Below are positions 59,405 through 64,000 of a stretch of DNA of 64,000 nt, piece by piece; the first letter of the stretch is position 1; every line of letters starts with the position of its first letter. The translations under genes were made by a program, and so were the position numbers. The stretch is from Pseudomonas sp. M30-35. Its GTDB lineage: Bacteria > Pseudomonadota > Gammaproteobacteria > Pseudomonadales > Pseudomonadaceae. A model generated the notes under the pieces. That model had not been told where the DNA came from and searched no databases. It worked only from the letters and a program-made list of their open reading frames with translations. The DNA lies in assembly GCF_002163625.1 (NCBI RefSeq), contig NZ_CP020892.1, positions 2,356,001 through 2,420,000 on the forward strand, read 5' to 3'.

Positions 59405-60273
59405 GGTTTGAGCGCGGCCATCAGCGTGTCGAGGTTGTGCCTGAACATGCCTAGATAAGTGTTGGCTGGAGGCTGGCTGGCCAAGGCATCCGAGTACAGG
59501 GTTCCACCCACAGTAGCGCCGGCCTCTTCGGCAATCTGCTGGATCAATCGTGGATCTCGGATATTTTCCACGAACACCGCGCGTACACCTTCGCGGCGTA
59601 ATTGGCGGATCAGCGCCGCCACTTCAGCAGCCGAAGGCTCGTCATTGGTGGAAAGGCCCTGCGGTGCAATAAACTTCAATTCCCAGGACTGGCCCAAATA
59701 ATTGAAAGCATCGTGACTGGTCACCACTTTGCGCTGGCTGACAGGGAGCGTGGCAAATCTGCTGTTGGCTTCCTTGAGCAGTGCGTGCAATCGTTTCAGA
59801 TAAGCATCGCGGCGGTTTGCATATTCCTGGGCATGATCTGGATCGACCTGGCTCAGGGCTTTGGCGATGTTATTTACATAGATTTCGGCGTTACTCAGGC
59901 TCTGCCAAGCGTGTGGATCAGGGACCTGCTCGCCTTCCTCATCCAGCATCAACGGCATGACTCCAGCACTGGCGTCGATACGTTTACCGCTTGGCTCAGT
60001 GCTGGCCAGCAGGCGCTCCAGCCAGGGTTCGAAGCCCAAACCGTTGGCAATGATCAAATCGGCCTTGAGCAGGGCCTTGGCATTGTCAGGGCTGGGTTCG
60101 TATATATGTGCATCGGCGTCAGCACCGACAAAGTTGGTCAGCTCAATCCGCTCACCACCGATCTCATGAGCCAGATCGGCGAGGATGCTGAAACTGGTCA
60201 CCACTTGAATCTTCTCTGCAGCGCTTAGCGAGAGTGGTAACAACAGGGTTATGGCGAAAAGCAGGTTACGCAT
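59401..60273 (-). CDS. Metal ABC transporter substrate-binding protein (ZnuA-like)
   Basis: A 290-residue periplasmic binding protein of the cluster 9 zinc/manganese family. Signal peptide at 1-19 (LLPLSLSAAEK). Metal-ligand candidates: His in DADAHIYEPSPDN, His in VPDPHAWQS, His in VTSHDAFNYLG, and Asp in LYSDALASQPP near the end. The His-rich loop seen in many ZnuA proteins is absent. It is the third component of the transporter and probably loads zinc under starvation. Its stop overlaps hisI2. Confidence 0.9.
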   Translation of the reverse strand: MRNLLFAITLLLPLSLSAAEKIQVVTSFSILADLAHEIGGERIELTNFVGADADAHIYEPSPDNAKALLKADLIIANGLGFEPWLERLLASTEPSGKRIDASAGVMPLMLDEEGEQVPDPHAWQSLSNAEIYVNNIAKALSQVDPDHAQEYANRRDAYLKRLHALLKEANSRFATLPVSQRKVVTSHDAFNYLGQSWELKFIAPQGLSTNDEPSAAEVAALIRQLRREGVRAVFVENIRDPRLIQQIAEEAGATVGGTLYSDALASQPPANTYLGMFRHNLDTLMAALKP

Positions 60274-60289
60274 GATGAATACCTTAAAA

Positions 60290-61141
60290 CTAGTTGTGGG
60301 GAAGGGGGGAGGAAGAGTGCAGCAGACCGTGAACCGGGCCCAACACGACTGAAATCACATAGATTGAGCCGGCCAACAACACAATGCAGGGGCCGCTGGG
60401 TAAATTGGCGTAATAGGACAGAAGCAGACCCAGCCACACGCACGTCGCGCCAAAGAACGCAGAGAGCAGCAATAGAACCGGTAATTGACGACTCCAGAAG
60501 CGCGTTGCGGCGGCGGGTAGCATCATTAAACCGACGACCATCAATGCACCGATCGCTTGGAAACCAATGACCAGGTTGAGTACCACAAGGGTCAGAAACA
60601 CCCCATGGGCCAGTGGCCCAAAGCGGCTGATACTGCGCAGGAATAGGGGGTCGAGGCTGTCCAGGGAGAGGGCGCGATAGATCAGGAACAGCAGTGTCAG
60701 GCTCAGCAATGCTGTACCGAGCATGCCTTTTAAAGTGGTTGTGTCCACCGCCAATGCTGAACCGAACAGTAGGTGCAGCAGATCCAGTTTGCGCCCGGCC
60801 AAACCGAGCAAAAGCACGCCGCTGGCAAGGGATATCGGATAGAGCGCCGCCAGACTGGCGTCTTCGCGTAAGCCGGTGCGGCGACTGACCCACGCCGCTA
60901 GCCCGGCCATGCCCAGGCCTGCGGCGAGACCGCCCAGAGTCAGTGCCGGCAGACTTAACCCGAACAACCAGAACGCAAGTGCTGTACCGGGCAGGATGCC
61001 GTGGGCGATGGCGTCACCGATCAGACTCATGCGTCGCAAAATCAGGAAAACGCCCAGCGGCCCAGCACTGCAGGCCAGCGCCATACCTCCGAACAGGGCC
61101 CTGCGCATGAACGCGAACTCAGTAAAGGGCGTCCACAGCAA
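60290..61141 (-). CDS. Metal ABC transporter permease (ZnuB-like)
   Basis: A 283-residue permease with about eight hydrophobic spans. The ABC-3 permease signatures RRMSLIGDAIAHGILPGTAL and AIGALMVVGLMMLPAATARF are clear. The start is uncertain: TTG 61141 or CTG 61147 gives the usual N-terminus (LLWTPFTEFAFMRRALFG), ATG 61108 is downstream, and further upstream frame lies in the ATPase gene, whose stop is at 61150. Cytoplasmic-membrane part of the zinc importer. Confidence 0.85.
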   Translation of the reverse strand: MLWTPFTEFAFMRRALFGGMALACSAGPLGVFLILRRMSLIGDAIAHGILPGTALAFWLFGLSLPALTLGGLAAGLGMAGLAAWVSRRTGLREDASLAALYPISLASGVLLLGLAGRKLDLLHLLFGSALAVDTTTLKGMLGTALLSLTLLFLIYRALSLDSLDPLFLRSISRFGPLAHGVFLTLVVLNLVIGFQAIGALMVVGLMMLPAAATRFWSRQLPVLLLLSAFFGATCVWLGLLLSYYANLPSGPCIVLLAGSIYVISVVLGPVHGLLHSSSPLPHN

Positions 61142-61149
61142 CTCCAGGC

Positions 61150-61821
61150 TCAAACAACCTGCTCCAGTGCCTGGCGATTGCCGATGAACTGGCTGATTGG
61201 CGCGTAAATACAACCACTGCGCAAAACCAATAAGGCGTGGTCAAGTTTCTCACTGAGGGTGGCGAGGCTATGACTGACCAGTACTAGGGTTCTGCCTTGA
61301 TTTTGCCAGCGCTCGATATGCTGCCAGAGCAGCTGTTGCCCAAGCTCATCCAACGCCGCTTCGGGTTCATCGAGCAGCAATACTTGAGCATCGGTCAGGC
61401 TCAGGCGCGCCAGTAGAGCTCGTTGCAGCTCGCCGCCAGACAAGGCCTGCAGGCTATGTTTTTCCAGCCCAAGCAAACCCCAGTCGAGCAAGGTTTGCTG
61501 CAGACGAGCTTGGCGTTCGCCACGACTCATGCGACTGCGCCAGAAACCGGCGCTGACCAGGTCAGCCAAGCGCATGGGGAATTGTCGATCCAGCACCTGC
61601 TGCTGTGGCAAGTAGGTGACGCCGCCCAGTATTGGTACGCTTACGTCGACTCGCCCACGCAGAGGGCGATTCAGCCCTGCGATCACTTTGAGTAGGCTGC
61701 TTTTGCCCGAGCCGTTGTTGCCAATAACTGCGGTTAGGCTGCCAGTAGGCAGTCGTAAATCAAGAGGCGGGGTAAGGGGGAGGCCGCTAGCCCCCCATTG
61801 CAATCCATGGCACTGGATCAT
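61150..61821 (-). CDS. Metal ABC transporter ATPase (ZnuC-like)
   Basis: A 223-residue ABC ATPase with Walker A IGNNGSGKSSLLK, Q-loop near YLPQQQ, signature LSGGELQRALLARL, Walker B VLLLDEPEAALD and the H-loop LVSHSLATL. ATG 61821 overlaps the folE2 stop (ATGA), so it is coupled. Upstream frame to 61842 is unlikely. The three ABC genes form an importer for zinc. Confidence 0.93.
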   Translation of the reverse strand: MIQCHGLQWGASGLPLTPPLDLRLPTGSLTAVIGNNGSGKSSLLKVIAGLNRPLRGRVDVSVPILGGVTYLPQQQVLDRQFPMRLADLVSAGFWRSRMSRGERQARLQQTLLDWGLLGLEKHSLQALSGGELQRALLARLSLTDAQVLLLDEPEAALDELGQQLLWQHIERWQNQGRTLVLVSHSLATLSEKLDHALLVLRSGCIYAPISQFIGNRQALEQVV

Positions 61822-62720
61822 CGCTGTGACTTCCAGTTCCACTCGCTTTCGGCAACCGCGTCATGGGCATGCAGACTTTCCATGTGCACAACACGCACAT
61901 GGAAGCCCAGCAAACCAACTTCCTCCAGCAGCGCCAGATGAATACGCCGGGCGGCATCCTCACAAAACATGCTGTTTTGTCCGTTGGCCAAGGCAAATGC
62001 CTGCTCATCAATACGCTTCACCGCTGTCTGTAGTGAAGTACCCAGAGCGGCTTCCGCACGCTCCAGTAGTGCCCGCAAAGGCAGCTCGATATGCCCCGGC
62101 GCGAGTCGTACCGTTAACGTGGCCACACTGCGTTGGCTGTGCGGAGTTGCCACGATGCCGTGCGAGCTTCCCAGCCATTCGTATAGCTGCGCATGCTGCA
62201 ACTCCTTGCCTGCAAAGTCTTCATTGAACTGTTTTTGTATCAACTGCCGTGCAAGAGCCGCTGAGCAAGGACATGTTGAGGAATAGCCGATCTCCAGCTT
62301 CAGTGTCATGCAAGAGTCTTGAGCGTCGCGACTCGCATACACTTCGAAGGGGTAGGCTTTCCAGCCGCCCAGTTGGCTTAGCAATGCCGGACGCTTGAAC
62401 AGCGCATCACCCTTTAATCGCAAGGAGGCGCTCTTTGACAAGTCGCAATGGCTATCGAGGAAATGGTCGAGCACCTCATCAAGCAGAGGTGCAGTCAGCT
62501 CCTGCTGCTCAAGTCTTTCCAGTGCCAAGTACAGACGCGACATATGGATACCCCGAGCGTCCGGTGTGTCGAGACTGACGCCAGCATCTATGAAGGTGCG
62601 AACTTGCTGTTCAGCGAGTCGAACCGGCAAGGCTATTCCCTGCATACCAACCCATTTCAGGGGGACACCTTGATCGGAGCGGGTCTGGCTTGCGATATCA
62701 GGTAGTACGAGGGCATTCAT
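61818..62720 (-). CDS. folE2: GTP cyclohydrolase I type IB (zinc-independent)
   Basis: A 300-residue FolE2-type enzyme making dihydroneopterin triphosphate from GTP for folate, using metals other than zinc. Motifs include MSRLYLALERL (with a preceding RGIHM), the nucleophile cysteine region STCPCSAALARQ with neighbouring residues, TPHSQRSVATLTV, and the C-terminal HMESLHAHDAVAESEW. It is the first gene of the zinc-sparing operon, downstream of the Zur-like box. Confidence 0.95.
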   Translation of the reverse strand: MNALVLPDIASQTRSDQGVPLKWVGMQGIALPVRLAEQQVRTFIDAGVSLDTPDARGIHMSRLYLALERLEQQELTAPLLDEVLDHFLDSHCDLSKSASLRLKGDALFKRPALLSQLGGWKAYPFEVYASRDAQDSCMTLKLEIGYSSTCPCSAALARQLIQKQFNEDFAGKELQHAQLYEWLGSSHGIVATPHSQRSVATLTVRLAPGHIELPLRALLERAEAALGTSLQTAVKRIDEQAFALANGQNSMFCEDAARRIHLALLEEVGLLGFHVRVVHMESLHAHDAVAESEWNWKSQR

Positions 62721-63027
62721 GGAGAGTACAACCTTTCATAATGTTATAACGTAACAATATTACAAATCCTACCGACCTTTGGCAACCGCAACGGCATCAA
62801 CAAACACAACTTACTGCGCCTGATAACGCTTTCGACTCACGCTAGGCGCTGCGCTTGGCACGTGTAGAAGTGTGCTAAACGGGAGATCAGCCAAGAGCAA
62901 GCGATCCGGTCAATTTTTGAGTGATCGATCGCCTGCCTATCTGGATAGGTTTCGGCTGGTTCACTCGCATCCTGCCACCCAGCTTTGCAGATTTGTTCGT
63001 TATGGCGATGCCAGATAAGAGAGCGGG
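62721..63027. other. Region between folE2 and the dsbD-like stop
   Basis: Holds the Zur-like box. Nothing else is recognised. Confidence 0.45.
62740..62758 (-). promoter_or_regulatory. Zur-like operator upstream of folE2
   Basis: AATGTTATAACGTAACAAT, an imperfect inverted repeat of TGTTA/TAACA arms, 20 bp before the folE2 start. It resembles known Zur boxes of gammaproteobacteria and sits before a set of zinc-sparing genes. Confidence 0.7.
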
Positions 63028-64000
63028 TTAACCAGACTTGCCCGCTAAGCTAGGTAAAACATTTGGCACAAGAATCTGTGAAAGGACTTCAGGCTCTTTT
63101 GCACCTGGCGCATACCACAAGTAGAGGGGTACCCCTGAGCGGCCATGCTGTTCCAAAAAAGCGGTGATGGCTGGGTCACCATTGGTCCAGTCGCCTTTCA
63201 TTGTGATCACACCGGCCTGCTCAAATGCCTGTTGAGTGCTGGGTGTATCGATTGCTCGCTGTTCGTTTATCTGACAAGTCACACACCAGTCTGCGGAAAA
63301 GTAGACGAAGATGGCTTGTTCTTGTTGCCGCAGCTCGGCCAAGTGCTCCGCGTCGAAGTCAAGTGTGCGTGTATGGCGTGAACTTGCGAGCGCATTAATC
63401 GGCGCCGCATGCTCCGCAAAAGAGCCAGGAATGACGACGCTTCCCGCCAATGCGAGCAGGGCAGCTAGCCCTGCTGGAAGCCAGCTCAACCGCTTGCCGT
63501 TGCGTTGGCGCAGGCCGGTGAACCAAAGTCCTATCGCCAGCAACATGACCAAAGCAAGACTCGCAATCATGCCGTTGTTACTGAGTTGGCGACCAAGCAC
63601 CCAGGCCAAGGCAAGGGCGGTCAGGAACATGGGGATGGCCATGATATGCCGGAAGCTTGCAAGCCATGGACCAGGACGCGGAAGGAGACGACGAAGCGCT
63701 GGCACGGAACCCAGCAGCAAAAAAGGCAGGGCAATGCCCAGACCCAGACCCGCAAAGACCATCAGCGCGGCAGCCGTAGGGAGTACCAGGGCTGCGCCAA
63801 GGGCTGTGGCCATAAAGGGGCCGGAGCAGGGGGTTGCAACGAAGGCTGCAAGCACGCCTGTCCAGAATGCCCCGGTCATACCATCTTGGTCAGCCAGTTT
63901 GGTACCGGCATTGATGGAGCCCAACTCAAAAAGGCCTGCCAAGTTAAAGCCGATGGCTGCAGTCAACAGTGTAAGCACCACAATGACCCGTGGATCTTGC
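63028..64000 (-). CDS. DsbD/ScsB-type membrane thiol-disulfide reductase, partial
   Basis: The carboxy-terminal 320 or so residues of a membrane electron-transfer protein. It has several hydrophobic spans including FVATPCSGPFMATALGAALV with the Cys-Pro pair, then ALRRLLP and two more spans. A C-terminal thioredoxin-like domain carries SADWCVTCQINE (active CVTC) and the cis-Pro VPLYLW. The gene runs off the right edge of the window at its 5' end. It is likely a DsbD or ScsB relative that reduces periplasmic thiols. Confidence 0.88.
   Translation of the reverse strand, partial: QDPRVIVVLTLLTAAIGFNLAGLFELGSINAGTKLADQDGMTGAFWTGVLAAFVATPCSGPFMATALGAALVLPTAAALMVFAGLGLGIALPFLLLGSVPALRRLLPRPGPWLASFRHIMAIPMFLTALALAWVLGRQLSNNGMIASLALVMLLAIGLWFTGLRQRNGKRLSWLPAGLAALLALAGSVVIPGSFAEHAAPINALASSRHTRTLDFDAEHLAELRQQEQAIFVYFSADWCVTCQINEQRAIDTPSTQQAFEQAGVITMKGDWTNGDPAITAFLEQHGRSGVPLYLWYAPGAKEPEVLSQILVPNVLPSLAGKSG

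Noticed and set aside
60249..60893. A 214-codon minus-strand frame within the permease
   Set aside because: Different frame of the permease gene. Composition is rich in Arg and Pro as expected for a shadow.
1..64000. CRISPR arrays, rRNA genes and complete insertion sequences
   Set aside because: I found no regular repeat-spacer array, no rRNA-like stretches and no intact transposase in the window.

Overview
The window looks like a Pseudomonas chromosome, or one from a close relative. Gene content and order agree: ugd, galU, a VOC-fold gene and gor run in series, and two OprD-type porins, a CidA/LrgA-CidB/LrgB pair, a PQQ glucose dehydrogenase, a soluble formate dehydrogenase and a Zur-type zinc-sparing cluster are present. 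Base composition is moderate, and more AT-rich in the first 4 kb. No composition was computed.

Region 1 (1-4240) is an accessory scar against a tRNA locus. Three broken reading frames on the minus strand resemble P2-type tail genes and lie in P2 order: an internally deleted tail-completion gene (gpS-like, 3418-3600), the end of a tail-tube gene (gpFII-like, 1358-1540) and the end of a tape-measure gene (288-536). Between them sit two HigBA-like toxin-antitoxin loci on the plus strand and a gene of unknown function with a HEPN-like RNxxxH motif. The first toxin seems to have lost its start codon. The region ends at a 3' half of tRNA-Cys, a probable attachment-site scar, followed by an intact tRNA-Leu(UAA).

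Region 2 (4240-27250) is mostly core genome: a MocR-type regulator, ccoG, the lrgAB-like pair, ugd-galU (UDP-glucuronate supply), gor with two neighbours, a TonB receptor with a DUF4198 protein, an HlyD/DUF2955 efflux pair with a divergent LysR regulator, an MFS exporter with its own LysR regulator, and a repair operon of a VRR-NUC nuclease followed by an XPD/DinG-like helicase carrying an N-terminal PD-(D/E)XK nuclease.

Region 3 (27250-42830) holds fdsGBAD formate dehydrogenase, two nearly identical OprD porins flanking a bestrophin, a metallothionein and an MgtC gene, a possible small RNA, a TetR-MFS pair under a perfect 28-bp palindrome, and a hipBA module.

Region 4 (42830-58032) holds an extradiol dioxygenase, PQQ glucose dehydrogenase, and a run of isochorismatase-like hydrolase, ABM monooxygenase, Tat-exported amidohydrolase, MFS exporter with a C-terminal ABM-like tail, an alpha/beta hydrolase without its nucleophile, a propeller-type sensor kinase with a NarL-type regulator, an AraC regulator, an acetyltransferase and a pirin.

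Region 5 (58195-62765) is a zinc-starvation operon: folE2, a ZnuABC-like transporter, a second hisI, a frameshifted yidD paralogue and a gamma carbonic anhydrase, behind a Zur-like box. The window ends inside a DsbD/ScsB-type gene. The best leads are the HEPN and toxin-antitoxin cargo of the phage scar, the helicase-nuclease operon, and the possible small RNAs.
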